Positions 1 through 13,400 of a DNA stretch of 64,000 bases are shown here, one piece after another; positions within the stretch are counted from its first letter, which is position 1; each line of letters starts with the position of its first letter. The DNA lies in NCBI RefSeq assembly GCF_037126465.1, contig NC_088203.1:97092668-97156667 (forward strand), read 5' to 3'. The DNA is from Ornithodoros turicata (lineage: Eukaryota; Arthropoda; Arachnida; Ixodida; Argasidae). Under the pieces are notes generated by a model that saw nothing but the letters and a program-made list of their open reading frames with translations, did not search any database and was not told the DNA's origin. A program made the position numbers and the translations under genes.

Positions 1-749
1 CAAGGGTGTGGCATACGGTCCCATCAGCGTCGACAAGGAAGCAAAGCAAGCAGAACGAAGGAGATAAAGGGTGGTGGTGGTGCTGCTGCTGCCGTATATC
101 GATCCCCGAGTAGTGTCCCGTCGCGTCTGCACGGAGCCCGGTGGGCGGCCGTGAGACTCACTCCGCTACAGTGTGCAGATAGATGGGTTTTCGCTCCTAG
201 GATCCCGCGTTGCCATTCGTGAATTTCGGACATGACGGGCGCGCACTGCCATTTCTTTTTTCCTTTTATTTATTTATTTATTTATTTTTTGTACGTTGGC
301 GTTTGTAGAAGGTGATTCAAAAGGACGAGAAAGCTCAGAAAAAAGACGAAAAGAAAAGAAAGAACGAGGTTGACATATAGGTGGCGTGAACATTGGGTAT
401 AAGGTAACAATGTCAAACGCTTTCAAAATCGTTAAAGTTCTGGGTCGTTAGCCAACGCAGGTAATCGGATGAATGTGCTGTAAACACAATTGAAGTTTCT
501 CGAAGAAACCTGACTGCAACTGAACACACTTGCGACTTGTAGACGTTTTTGAGATTTTCCTTGTTTATGCGGATGCGTTCCCCATATAGCTTTCGCCTCT
601 TTACACAACGTCTCTTCAATTGTTTTCCACTTTCAGTTTTCTAAGTCGTGATATAGTATACAGTAGGTAGCTCGACCTCGTCGCGACTCACGTACCCTTG
701 TCTTATCTTGTTCCTATCATGACCATCATCACCATCATCGTCGAAAGCT

Positions 750-1000
750 ACACTCTTAAAAATGAACTTCACCGCATAGCATGCTCCTAGCCAACCATCA
801 TCTCGAATGATCTCGTTATCTGCCGTGATTTGTTGAAACGGGAGGCATACGCCTTTTTTTGTGACAATTATGAACATCATAAGTGTCACAAAAAAGGCGT
901 ACGCATCCCGTTTTCATCAAATCAGGGCAGATAACGATATCATTCGAGATGATAGTTGGTTAGAAGCGTGCTATGCGGTGAAGCTCATTTCTAAGGGTGT
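750..1000. mobile_element. GGCGTACGCC-core palindromic MITE (family A)
   Basis: The ends CTACACTCTTAAAAATGAAC and its near complement are followed by arms (TTCACCGCATAGCA.., CAACCATCATCTCGAATGAT) that repeat in inverted order around a core of GGCGTACGCC-like and TGTGACA-like segments. Nearly the whole element is one imperfect hairpin of about 250 bases. It is the first of roughly twenty copies in the HCN gene region. No transposase is encoded. Confidence 0.85.
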
Positions 1001-1017
1001 AGTTCGAGGAAATAACT

Positions 1018-1125
1018 ATAGGGTTGGACGAATATTCGAGTTATCGAATTCGAATCTAATATCAATCACTCGAAGTATTTGATTGGCTCCCCGAAAGTGG
1101 GCTTCACCTAATGCTCCCCTGTGCT
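1018..1125 (-). repeat. Fragment of an ATTCGAAT-rich interspersed repeat
   Basis: The motifs ATTCGAATCTAATATCAATC and ACTCGAAGTATT followed by AAGTGGGCTTCACCT are the reverse complement of segments at 50886-51055 and 61100-61262. The 51 kb copy ends CACCCCTG (reverse complement CAGGGGTG), a typical hAT terminus, so this is probably a truncated hAT-like non-autonomous element. Confidence 0.55.
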
Positions 1126-1235
1126 GCTTTACGTTCGGCGAGTTTACCTTTCCCATCTTGAACGATAAATTGATATATTATATTCTTGGCATGTTGTGCA
1201 CCTCAATCAACATAATCCACATTTTTATCGTGCAG

Positions 1236-1442
1236 GAGCTCGGAAGCCCTGGACTCGGAGTCCAAGTCCGGGTCCAAGGGCGGCGGGGTACTGCCCACAA
1301 GTCTCCGCATGGCTAACGGGCGCGTCTCGAGTGGGACCCCCGACAAGGAGCCCCCCACCGCTGAAACCATCAAGATCAGCATCGATGGCACCTCCTCAGA
1401 CGACCCCAATGTACCTCCAGAAGTCATACACTACATACCAGG
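1236..1442 (+). CDS. Ih: HCN coding exon 1 (N-terminal cytoplasmic region)
   Basis: The exon lies between a TGCAG acceptor and a GTATAG donor and ends in phase 2. It encodes a Ser/Lys/Gly-rich stretch ([16 protein letters not shown]), then [16 protein letters not shown] and ..EVIHYIPG. An in-frame stop at 1213-1215 lies just upstream of the acceptor. The exon is therefore either spliced to an earlier coding exon that supplies two bases of a codon, or translation starts at Met 1309. N-terminal HCN regions are poorly conserved, so this exon rests mainly on phase and splice sites. Confidence 0.75.
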
Positions 1443-4400
1443 GTATAGACATTGTTATTTAGAAATTTAAATTCGTACGTCTCTTGATGTGACGACAGTT
1501 ATCTGCTTCAGGTAGAACCATGACGCATGTCAGCAATCGTGCAAAGAAAATTGCCAATGGATTTAACTTTGTGAAGCCAGTTAGCCTGTTAAAGCATGCG
1601 GTTTCGTCCGTTGTAGGGTAATATCAGAGGAACATACATGTCATGCTTTTGCTCGACGTGAATACTGCCAATCTCGTAGGCGAAGGTTGCAGTATAGTAG
1701 TGGTGGTGGTGGTGACGAAAACCGGCTTGCCGTTGTTTGCCTCACTTATGTGGGCTCCGTCACGACTGTAGCCAGGATGAGATGAGATGATGTGATAACA
1801 GAGGAAGGGAATGACGACGGCGGAAAGTTACAATGTAGGTCGTCACTGCCAGAATTGATGAGAAGCCCGAGCCATGAAACTTAGTCTCCTAATTCTTTGG
1901 CCGAATCCAGACTCCTGGAGAAAGCAGACTATGTGCTGAGAGTTCTTGAGTGTCTTTCCATGAAAGAACCTCTGGGATGTAGGACATCATCCAGCGTATA
2001 ATTCCTGCAGTGTTCAATGTATTTGTCCTGCACCACAGCATATGCACAGCAATAAAGCAGGATGTGTTCGATCATAGTATAGTATAGTGACGTCAAGCTA
2101 CTGGGCACACTGTCTGCCAATATCGCGGCTCGACCATGTTATAAGGTCGAGCCACTGTGGCACGACCCGTTTCTTCTTATGCTCGACACGTGATATCCTG
2201 GTACAAAAAAACTAAGAAAAGAAAGTCTCGATAGTTAACTAATTCATGACGGGATCTAAGAGACCACTCAGAAAGCGTCATGCACTGTTGCCTCTACATA
2301 TTGAAAGAGTGGATGAACAAAGTTAATCGAAAATCAATTGAAAATTATTCTTTCAATTACGAAGCAGCCCGCTTCGCACATCTTCTATCCAGCACTTTCA
2401 CTTCGCTTAAAAAATCGCAGGATCTTCCGCGTTCAAACACAGTAGACCGCTTCGTGAATTTTAACGCGTCGGCCACTGGGTTCGCCATTGCTTTTCTTTT
2501 CTCTCAGACAGCACCCGATTGCAACAGACGAATTTCTGAACAGACGGCAATGTTGTCATTGAACAAAGCAAATTTTTGTGCAAAAATATTGTCGCAAATA
2601 AAACACACACACAGACACGGAGAGGCAAACGCACACAGTCACTGCAAGGTAAGAACTGGAGTTTATTACTTACACGCGTACGTAAAACGTGTCTTCGATG
2701 AATAAACTTCAGTTGTTAGTTTGCCGTGACTGTGTATGTTTGGCTCTCAGTGTCTGTGTGTGTTTTACCCGCTGCACATTCTCCGGCTCAATGTCAATAT
2801 ACTAATTTTACCCTACCTTGCTACTCTAGGACAATACTAATATTGTCGTCTACTCATCAATGTAAAAAAAATCCGTAATTTTACTAAAAATTGACTGCTA
2901 ACTCTGTCGCCGGCATATGTGCCGTAACCTAGTTAATAAAAAAAATCGTTTGGAGTGCACACTGCACAGCTCCCATAAGGAAAAAGAATGACACTTACAT
3001 TAAAGGGATATTGAACTGCAAAAGAGCAGTCCGGAACTGTGCAGTTAGCAGTCACTTGTGCATAAAATTGTGATTTTTTTCTTACAATTCAGCAATTCAG
3101 ATAAAAAGCATACGTTCGTTGTGCCTTTCGCATGGCAGAGCGTATCGACAACATAGTAACGGTCATCACCACCAGGATCCTAACGAAAAATTTGGGCACC
3201 CGTCCGCGATTTCTCTTGCTGGCTTTTCGAGGATAATGCTCTGGTAATGCACCATTCTGTATGGTGTGAAACTCACACCACAAAAGTGTCAGCCATACAG
3301 GACACGGCATTTACACCCGGTAGTGCTTTTCACCTATTTACGTCGCGCAAGGCACTTGAAGACGACAGGAAACCAGACTTGTTTCCCTTGTGCTCCTGTC
3401 CACTTAATAGCATCGACGCACGTATTACGCGTTACAGTAAATGCGAGTGAGTAGATAATGGGCCGAATATCCGACGAAGAAATGGCACGTGGCTGCTCTG
3501 AGTATCATTGAAAAAGCAAGTTGCATACCAGTGCCTTTGATCCATCTCATCATTCTTTCACCGTTTGTTAGTCATCTTTTTTTGTTGTTGTCGTCTTTGT
3601 CTTTAATCATTATTTAAATTATTTGTTAGTTTATCCTTTATTTCCTAATTCTTTTTCTTTTTATTCATTTCTTATTTCTTAATTTTCTTTCTTTATTTAT
3701 TTATTTCTTATTCCTTCCTATTTCTTTCTTTCTTTAATTCTTTTCTTTTCTTTTTATTTATTTATTATTTCTTAATTTTATTTATTTATTTATTTCTGGA
3801 ATAGAAAACCGACGTCTCGTTTGGCTGACCTTTCCCCCGTTTTTTTTTTCCTTTTCGTCTAATAAATATATCCCCCCCCCCTTTTACCAATACAAAAGTT
3901 AGCAGACGATAAGATTCTCGCCGACAACAACAACAACATAGATGAAGGGATGATGATGATGATGTGGGATATTTCCCTGCGTTCAGTGCAGCGTCCTACC
4001 CCATTCCAAAAAGGTTCACATGAAAGGATGACGAAGGAAGGAAATCCCTACAGTTCGTGAAGGAGGCCGGTGGCCCTCAGAAAGGAAAGAAAAGCGCCAA
4101 GTGCACGGCACTGATGTCCAGGGTTACTCCATGGGCCGAGAACTTTGCAGATGTTGAACGGCCTCTGATCCAGCAGATGATAGATGTCAAAGCGTGAGAA
4201 TATATTCGAAGAATATTGACAGGCAAATAGGCGGAATCTCCCGCCGTAGGCCCTCCAGTTTAATGAAGCGAAAGAGAGGCGCAAATTTGCCCGACGAGGA
4301 GGAATCCGGTGGCGTGGCAACCTTCCAGAATTGCCCTTTCAAAAAGTGTGACAAATTGCGACGATCTTGAAAAAAAAAACGCCTAATGGCGTTCTTCGTC

Positions 4401-7400
4401 AAAGTGATACTCTTCGTGCTTTGTGATTCTGTGAGAAAAGTTACAGTAATTTAAAGAAGTGCGATGAAATACGAGGTACTTACCCGTGAATATGTAGAGT
4501 GCGCGAAATGTGGACCAAATGCTCTTGAAGAGATAGTTCCTCTTAGTCTTTATTGCGCCGCAAGATAATGCCCATCACTTTGCTGGCGCGTTGATCCAGC
4601 TGCTATAGCGACGCTTTGATGTGTCGTCGTCGTGGCAGGTGATAGTTCAAGATCCACCAAGTTCAAAACGCGAAGAAAACACGCCATCATTTTTGATTTC
4701 GTACGTGTGCCACTCTAATGTGCCACTCTGCACTCTTAGAAATGAAGTTCACCGCATAGCACGCTCCTAGCCAACCATAATCTCGAATGATTTCGTACGC
4801 AGTTTTTGTGACAATTATGAACAGCATAAGTGTCACAAAAATGGCGCACGCCTCCCGTTTTCAACAAATCAGGGCTGATAACGATATCATTCGAGATGAT
4901 AGTTGGCTAGGAGCGTGCTATGTGGTGAAGTTCATTTTTAAGAGTGTGGACAGTATCGATTAAAAATACGAAGATACGAACCATAATCTCGAACGGCATC
5001 GTTCTTTCCTCTTATTTGTGGAAAATGGGAGGCGTACGCCTTTTTTGTGACACTTATGCTGTTCATAATCGTCACAAAAAGGGCGTACGCCTCCCGTTTT
5101 CAACAAATCAGGGCAGATAACGATGTCATTCGAGATGATGGTCGGCTAGGAGCGTGCTATACGGTGAAGTTCATTTCGAAGAGTGTAGGAGTGTGTCTTG
5201 CGGTGAGGTTATGTTTTAAGGTGGTCGAAACTATCAGTCCTACCCTGCGGAATGTGCAGCATGTCACCACGATATAGGCTGACACACCTGACGTGCAGAC
5301 CTATTCCTATCACCTTACCTTCTCCGTTTTAAGAGTGTGGTACACTCTTAAAAATGAGCTTCACCGCATAGCACGCTCCTAGCCAACCATTTTCTTTAAT
5401 GATGTCGTTGTCTGCCCTGGTTTGTTGAAAACGGGAGGCGTACGCATTTTTTGTGACAATTATGAACAGCATAAGTGTCACAAAAATGTCGTACGCCTCC
5501 CGTTTTCAACAAATCAGGGCTGATAACGATATCATTCGAGATGATGGTTGGCTAGGAGCGTGCTATGTGGTGAAGTTCATTTTTAAGAGTGTGGACAGTA
5601 TCGATTAAAAATACGAAGATACGAACCATAATCTCGAACGGCATCGTTCTTTCCTCTTATTTGTGGAAAATGGGAGGCGTACGTCTTTTTGTGACACTAA
5701 TGCTGTTCATAATTGTCACAAAAAGGCGTACGCCTCCCGTTTTCAACAAATCAGGGCAGATAACGATGTCATTCGAGATGATGGTCGGCTAGGAGCGTGC
5801 TATACGGTGAAGTTCATTTCTAAGAGTGTAGGAGTGTGTCTTGCGGTGGTGGGGAGGTTATGTTTTAAGGCGGTCGAAACTATCGGTCCTACCCTGCGGA
5901 ACGTGCAGTATGTCACCACGATATAGGCTGACACACCTTACGTGCAGATCTACTCCTATCACCTTACCTTCTCCGTTCTAAGAGTGTGGTACGAGTTGAA
6001 GTTGTCTTTGTAGGGTAACCAGCAACGAGAAAGATATTGTCCTTGTCTGTGCAGGGGAGTTGGTGAGCAACGTGGTGGTGGGACATCGGGCGAAGGCAAA
6101 GGGACCAAGGAGGGTGACGACGTGTCGCTGTACGGCACTCCCAAGGAGGAGCTGGGCCCCGGGGGGCTGTCCGAAGTCAAGGCGTCCTTCATGCGAAACC
6201 AGCTGGAGGCGCTGTTCCAGCCGTCCGACAACAAGCTAGCCATGAAACTCTTCGGCTCAAAGAAAGCCCTCATGAAGGAGCGCATCCGACAAAAAGCCGC
6301 GGGGCACTGGATCATACATCCATGCAGTAACTTCAGGTACTTTATCTTTTCTTCTTTGCGAGGAAATCTCCCTGTCGTCCACGACGTCCAGCAAATAACT
6401 TGGTGTCAATCACGGCGTTGCAAAAAGGGGATCAACGAGACAGTCAGTGTTTTATCGCATCATTTCTTGCGCACTGAAAAAAGAGGGTAACGTGGAAACA
6501 CTCCGTCAAGTACGGACAAGACGAGTGATGAAAAGATGAAAACACTGAAACTTCTTTCGCGCAGTGGACTGCATTGCATTGGTACCCGGAGAGATGCAGT
6601 CCGCACGACACGACAACTTGTACACTGACAAACGGACGTTTCAGTGTTGTTTTTTTTAATCTTTTGTCACTCCGAGTAATTTTAGTCCTTTGCGGGACTA
6701 AGTGCATTATCACCACCATTAGTTCTTTTGAACTAAAGACACGGAACTTTATGCGAAGCTCAGGTATCATTTTCATGTGCAGGAGAGTAAATTTCAGGGC
6801 CAGGCCATGAAAAACAGGTGTAATTACAATTCAAAGGACTAAGGGACTCCCCAGTTTGATCCGTTTTCTTTTAGAGTGTAGGAAGACAGCCATAATTTAA
6901 AATTGCCGCGCATAAAAGAAATATTTCGTCGCGTTTCCTTTGGGGATACAGCGAGCGTTTTAGACATCAATTTAGCGCCAATTTTAAAACGTAACAAACA
7001 AACGTGGTTGGTGGATTAGAAAGATTCGATTCACCTCTTCTTGCACTAGAATTCGGATTCCCGAATCTCATTCTCTCTCCCGATTCACGGATTCTGTTGA
7101 CCCATCCCTAGTTTTTACAGTCTTCTCCCGGCCTCTGGAGTACTTTCTCAATTTAAAAATCATAGCGCGTCACTTTGTCTATTTAAAAGACCATCACAAG
7201 GCCCAACACACTTTCCGCGTACACGTACACACATAAATGTAAAACACACATAACACCGTGCAACGTATAGCACTATCATAACAAACCAATCAATCTCCAC
7301 AGATAACGCACTAAAAGCGCCACTGCGCGGACAAAAATCCCGGCACTTATACTGTGAGGCACTCAGAGAAAGATGCTTTCCACGGCAGCCTTCGGAAATA

Positions 7401-10400
7401 GAGATTTATGTTTTCCATCGCCACCAAAGTAACTTTGTCCACGAGGGGTGACCTTGTTCGTAATGAACCGCCTGCTTCTTGCGACTGGAACAATCTTTGC
7501 ATTGTTTAGCGTTCTTCCGTTTATCCGACTGGCCACACGCAGATCAATGCAGCGTCTTTCTTGGCTCCCTCTCGTTTACTGGCTGGTAGTCTAAATTATG
7601 GAAACAGCCCCTCCGGTATTGGAAACGCCGACCGATTCCCCCGTATATCTTTCACCGCTGTTTCTGAAGTGGCCGGAATAAATTGCGCGACGCGAAAGTA
7701 ATTTCCACAAGGAACGTGGTTATATTCTTTTGGGATATGCACTTCCTTTTTCTCGTTGCTTTTTTTTCTCTTCTTTTTATTTCTTGCTTGGAAGTGGGGA
7801 ATAAATTGTCACTTTTTTTGTCAGATAAATCGAAAGACGGTAAATAGAGTGATTTTCTGTTTGTTTTTCTAGCAACCAAGTAGTATTTTGCGGCGGCATT
7901 TCAACCCCGCGAGGAGACTCGTAAGAGAATGTAGGCAATTGGTGCGATACGTATGTGTATATATATATGTATGTACAAAGGAATTTCCCGTCGCTTGGAA
8001 GACTTTTACCGTCTTGGGGATAAGATACGTGCGCAACTCTAAGTAAGTATTAAACGGATGTACTCGAAGTGTGGTCAGAACGACCAAACAAAACCCTTAT
8101 GCTGCTAAGCGATACGCTCTTAAAAATGAACTTCACTACATAGCACGCTCCTAGCCAACTATAATCCCTAGTGACAACGTTCTTTCCCCTGATTTGCTGC
8201 AAACGAGGGGGTCACGTCATTTTTGTAGCATTATGCAGCTCATAATTGCCACAAAAATGGTGTACGCCCCCGTTTTCATTAAATCAAGGGAGAAAACGTT
8301 GTCATTCGGGATGATGGTTAGCTCAGAGCGTGCTATGCGATGAAGCTTTCTTTTTAGAGTGTATATAGGCGACACCTGCTGGCACCGCAGTATAATTCAT
8401 CTGGCGAAATAACTCTCTTGGGGTTAACGAACTACATTTCGTGTCGTTCTTAGAACACGAGTACAGCGCGCTTCTTTTGTGGGTCAAATCCAGTTGTGGA
8501 AATCGGTAGCTCCTGCTCTTCACTAATTAACGAGCTCATTATAACGCATTTCCTGACTAGAATTGTGCCCTGACTCTCTGTTGTAATCTTATTATTAGCC
8601 AGCCGTTCCTATCTACATCGTTATTTGCAATTTGCTAGTGTTCAACCTCATCCACGAGAGATCCTGGACTAATTCGACTCTGACGGGCACAGACGCAGCC
8701 GATATGCACGTGTCTGTGTAATAGCGTTACCGATCTGATGAACAGATAGGAGCAGAGTTTTTTTTTTTTATGTGTAGGTTCAAAGTAATTTAATATTGGC
8801 CCCACTGGGAGAAGAATAAAAAAGCTGATAACCGGTGTGGTTTCAGGTTCTACTGGGACCTGTGCATGCTGTTGCTGCTCGTCGCAAATCTCATCGTCCT
8901 TCCAGTAGCCATTTCATTTTTCAACGACGATCTCTCCATACGGTGGATCGCCTTCAACTGTTTGTCAGACACCATTTTTTTGTTAGACATTGTCGTCAAT
9001 TTCAGAACGGGTAAGTTTGTGCCATCTTACTCCCATTCCTCACCGCTCCACGCGACGTGTTGGTGTGTCCCGCCTTGTCCCTTTTCCGTGTCGTTTCCCA
9101 TTTTTTTCCCGTCGCCCTCTCTTTCTTATTATTTTTTCTTTCTTTCGATAAACGATAACCCCCTCCCCCGCACGCGACGTTGTTCGTTCACAATGGCCGT
9201 AACCGCATATTGCGATGGTGACGCAGTGCACTCTTAAAAATGTACTTCACCGAACAGCACGCTCCTAACCAATCATCATCACGAATGATATCGTTAGCTG
9301 CCCTGATTTGTTGAGAACGGGGGGCGTACGCCTTTTTTGTGACACTTATGCTGCTCATAATTGTCACAAAAAGGCGTACGCCTCCCGTTTTCAACAAATC
9401 AGGGCACGTAACGATATCATTCGTGATGATGGTTGGCTAGGAGCGTGCTTTGCGGTGAAGTTCATTTTTAAGGGTGTGATATGCGTGCTTTGTTTGCGTG
9501 CTTTGTCTAAAGGTGAGAGAATATTTTTCGTTTCGTTACTGGCACATATTTGTTTCAGTTTCAGTTTCTGTTTCCACCATTGTTGTTTTCATTTCCGTTT
9601 CGGTTCTCGGTACCTCCCCCCCCCCCGTTTGTTGTTTTCATTTTTTTTATGCTTAATATGAGACCGTGACAAAACATAACTGCCTCTATATATGCGCATA
9701 TACTGAAATTTATTTGAGCACTTTAGGGATACCTGCACACAAGAGGTAATATTTATTGAAGCGAGATTCTAGTGGTTTCTTTGAATTCGAGTGGTTATTT
9801 CTTCAACATTTATTCAAGTGGGTTTCTTTGAATAGTTAGTGTATATGAACATGGTTTCCATGAATATTACTTACGCTTGCAACTTGCAAGTCACCATAAG
9901 CTCGTCGCCAGTTGAGATAGCCGATATGCGTGGAATAACAACGGTTTAATAAGAGTAGAGACGAGACAGTTCATGTTGGAAGCTGTGCTTTCGGACGAAT
10001 CAGCTAGAAGAATCACACTGAGGCCGTGCTCTCGCGCATCGTCTTCGGTGTCCACCAACCATCCCACTAGCGCCACTACATGGTTGACACAAAAAGGCGT
10101 ACGCCCCCTCTCTCTTCGAATCAGAAGCGATAAGCCCGTCACACGTGGCAATGGATGGTGGACAGCGTGCTGCGCGGTGACGTTCTGTGTTTAGAGTGCA
10201 GGTGACAACGCAAGAGAGACACTACTTTACGCGTTTAGTAAATATTTCTTCTCGTGTACGTAGGTATAATGCACCAGGACAACAGTGAGCAAGTGATCCT
10301 CGACCCGAAGCTGATCGCGCACCATTACATCCGCACGTGGTTCTTCCTGGACTTGATCAGCTCCATCCCGTTGGACTACATTTTTCTCATCTTCATTCAG

Positions 10401-13400
10401 GACTACAGCGACAATTTCCAGCTGCTCCACGCCGGCCGCGCCCTTCGCATCCTGCGCTTCGCCAAAATGCTCAGCCTTTTGCGGCTGCTGCGCCTCTCGC
10501 GCCTTGTGCGCTATGTCAGCCAATGGGAGGAAGTCTACGTAAGGCATCCTTATTTTTACTTTCTCTCGCTTCCAATCGAAGTGACACGTCGATCTTCCAC
10601 ACCCTTAAAAATGAACTTCACCTCATAGCACGTTCCTAGCCAACCGTCATCTCGAATGATATCGTTATCTGCCCTGATTTGTTGAAAACGGGGGGCGTAC
10701 GCCTTTTTTGTGACACTTATGCTGTTCATAATTGTCACAAAAAGGCGTACGCCTCCCGTTTTCAACAAATCAAGTCAGATAACGATATCATTCGAGATGA
10801 TGGCTAGGAACGTGCTATGAGGTGAAGTTCATTTTTAAGAGTGCATAGTTCACTCTCAGGACAGAACTTCACCGCATAGCACATTGTGCGCCAACCACTG
10901 CCACAAATGATAGGGTTATCGCTTCTGACTTGAAGAGGGAGAGGGGCGTACGCCTTTTTGTAGCAATTATCATATATCCAAATGGCTACAAAAAGGCGTA
11001 CGCCCCCCTCGCTCTTCGAATCAGAAGCAGTAACCCTATCATTAGTGGCAATGGTTGCCGGATAACGTGCTTTGCGGTGAAGTTCTGTTCTGAGAGTGTG
11101 ATTGACCGCAGAGTATAGATCGCACTCAATCCTGCTCCCAAAACGGAAACCAGAAACACCACCCTTAAAAGAGAACTTCACCCCATAACACGTCCTGGCC
11201 AACCATCATCCCGAATGACATCGTTCTCTCCGCTGATTTGTTAAAACCCGTTTTGTGACACTTATGTGCTTCTGTTAGTTGTCACAAAAAGGCGTACGCC
11301 ACGAATCAGGAGGGATGAAGGTAGCATTCTGTGCAATGGTTGGCCTCTCACCGTGCTATTCGGTGAAGTTCTGTTTTAGGACTGTGTCCCACTCTGACAC
11401 GTTAAAGTTCGCCGTGATGCGCAAATTGTCAAATATGTTGGCTAAATTATTTTGCAAGCATGTAACAATCAGCTCAACAAGCAAATGCGTCCAAAAAGGA
11501 AAAGAAAACGGTTGAAACCAAATCTCAAAGATACAAAACCTACTCAAAGCTATATTGCCATTATTTAGAGCAAGTATAATTTCTGCCGCGGGTTAGAACA
11601 CTTGCACGAGCCTCGGATGCAATGCTCAGTTTGCGAAATTCTTAAAGTGGTACAGCCCGTGGTTATGGCTCCGGCAGAAGCACAAATTTTCTAAGCCAGC
11701 CATTCATGGCTCTGTTCCGTCGGGCTTTTAAACAGCGAATAGAGTAACAATTCCAATCCTTAGACCTAAGGAATGCTGCAGCTAATACCTGCTCAATACC
11801 TGCTTTCTTATTCCAGGAAGATCCCATTAGGCTTATGATGTGAATGCGTTACCAAGTTGCAGCGTACACTCTTAGAAGTGAACTTCACCGCATAGCACGT
11901 TCCTAGCCAACCATAATCTCCAATGGTGCCGTTATTTGCCCTGATTTGTTGGAAACGGGAGGCGTACGCCTTTTTTGTGACAATTATGAACAGCATAAGT
12001 GTCACAAAAAAAAAGGCGTACGTCTCCCGTTTTCAACAAATCAGGGTAGATAACGATATCATTCCAGATTATGGTTGGCTAGGAGCGAGATATGCGGTGA
12101 AGTTTATTTTTAAGAATGTACCTTACAGCTTGACGATCCTTTATCAATATGTACACTCCAAAAACAGAGCTTCACCGCATAGCACGCTGTGCGCCAACCA
12201 TTGCCACGAATGATAGGGTTATCGCTTTTGATTCGAGGAAAGAGGGAGGCGTACGCCTTTTTGTGGCAATTTGGGTATATGGTAATTGCCACAAAAAGGC
12301 GTACGCCTCCCTCTCTCCTCGAATCAAAAGCGATAACCCTAGCGTTCGCGGCTCTGAAGCTCTGTTTTTAGAGTGTACACTCTAAAAACTGAACTTCACC
12401 ACATAGCACGCTCTGTGCCAACCATTGCCACGAATGAAAAGGTTATCGCTTCTGATTCGAGGGAAGAGGGCGGCGTACGCCTTTTTGTGTCAATTATCAT
12501 GTATCCAAATTTACACAAAAAGGCCTACGCCCCCTTCTCTCTTCGAATCAGAAGCGATAACTCTATCATTCGTTGCAACGGTTGGCGCAGATCGTGCTAT
12601 GCGGTGAAGTTCAGTTTTTAGAGTGTACTTGCCTGCCTGTACTTGACATGTGTAGCAAGGACAACGACAGGAAAGAAACGAAGCAGAAAGGATCAAAGAG
12701 GATTCGAAAATAATCAAAAAGGACCCGTTGGCGCCAGACTTGACAAAACACTCAGATCGGTTGAGTACAGAAAGACTCCCCATTTCATGGAATCCCATCG
12801 ATTGCTTGAAACGATGACATATTTACCTTGGAAAGACGTTCCCCTTTCCCTCCTGAGAGGATATAGAATTTCCGCAGTCGTGCTCTTCTGCTTCAATGTT
12901 GTCTACAATAAGTGTGGTCTGCAGAGTGCTAGCATGGTATATGTATGTCTAGTATACCGTAAAGTATTCCCCTGCTTGGTTGGTGTGATACTAAATGTGG
13001 GATGCCAGCTTTGTCTCTTTACTCATAAGACAGAACATTTTCTACATAGCACGCTGAAGGCTATGGCTGTTTCACAGAATGGCGCTTATGACGCTATCAC
13101 TCGTGATTTGTGCACCCTTAAAAGCGAACTTCACCTCATAGCACGCTCCTATCCAACCATCATCCTGAAAGACATCGTTCTCGCCCCTTATTTGCTGAAA
13201 AGGGGGAGGCGTACGCCTTTTTTTTTTGTACCGCTTATGCACGCGTAACTAGTGTATAAAAAAGGCGTACGCCTTCCGTTTTCAACAAATCAGGGGCGAG
13301 AACGATGTCTTTCAGGATGATGGTTGAATAGGAGCGTGCTATGAGGTGAAGTTTGTTTTTAAGAGTGTGGAAGGCGTCGGGCGTACGCTTTTCTGTGGCA

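Larger units (their letters stand above)
1..1235. other. Upstream or intronic region of the HCN gene, no coding exon recognised
   Basis: The first 240 bases are relatively GC-rich, with (GGT)n and (GCT)n runs, and could be a 5' untranslated exon, but no start or donor is convincing. A (TTTA)n run lies at 262-290. A MITE occupies 750-1000, followed by a fragment rich in ATTCGAAT motifs. Confidence 0.4.
4731..5990. repeat. Direct tandem duplication of a 610-650-base MITE-containing unit
   Basis: Segment 4731-5341 is repeated at 5342-5990. Both copies hold a family A MITE, the joint GTGGACAGTATCGATTAAAA, a second MITE, and a unique tail (GTGTGTCTTGCGGTG.., ATATAGGCTGACACACCT.., ACCTTACCTTCTCCGTT). 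Small indels separate the copies, including an 8-base GTGGTGGG-like insertion in the second tail. The block ends about 65 bases before HCN exon 2. Confidence 0.85.

Noticed and set aside
9188..10768. Several ORFs encoding the same peptide (..[20 protein letters not shown]..) on both strands
   Set aside because: They come from the palindromic MITE: both strands carry the same sequence, so the same peptide appears in both directions. Not a conserved gene.
12643..13248. 201-codon plus-strand ORF
   Set aside because: It runs from unique sequence through a family A MITE, so the frame is a composite and not a gene.
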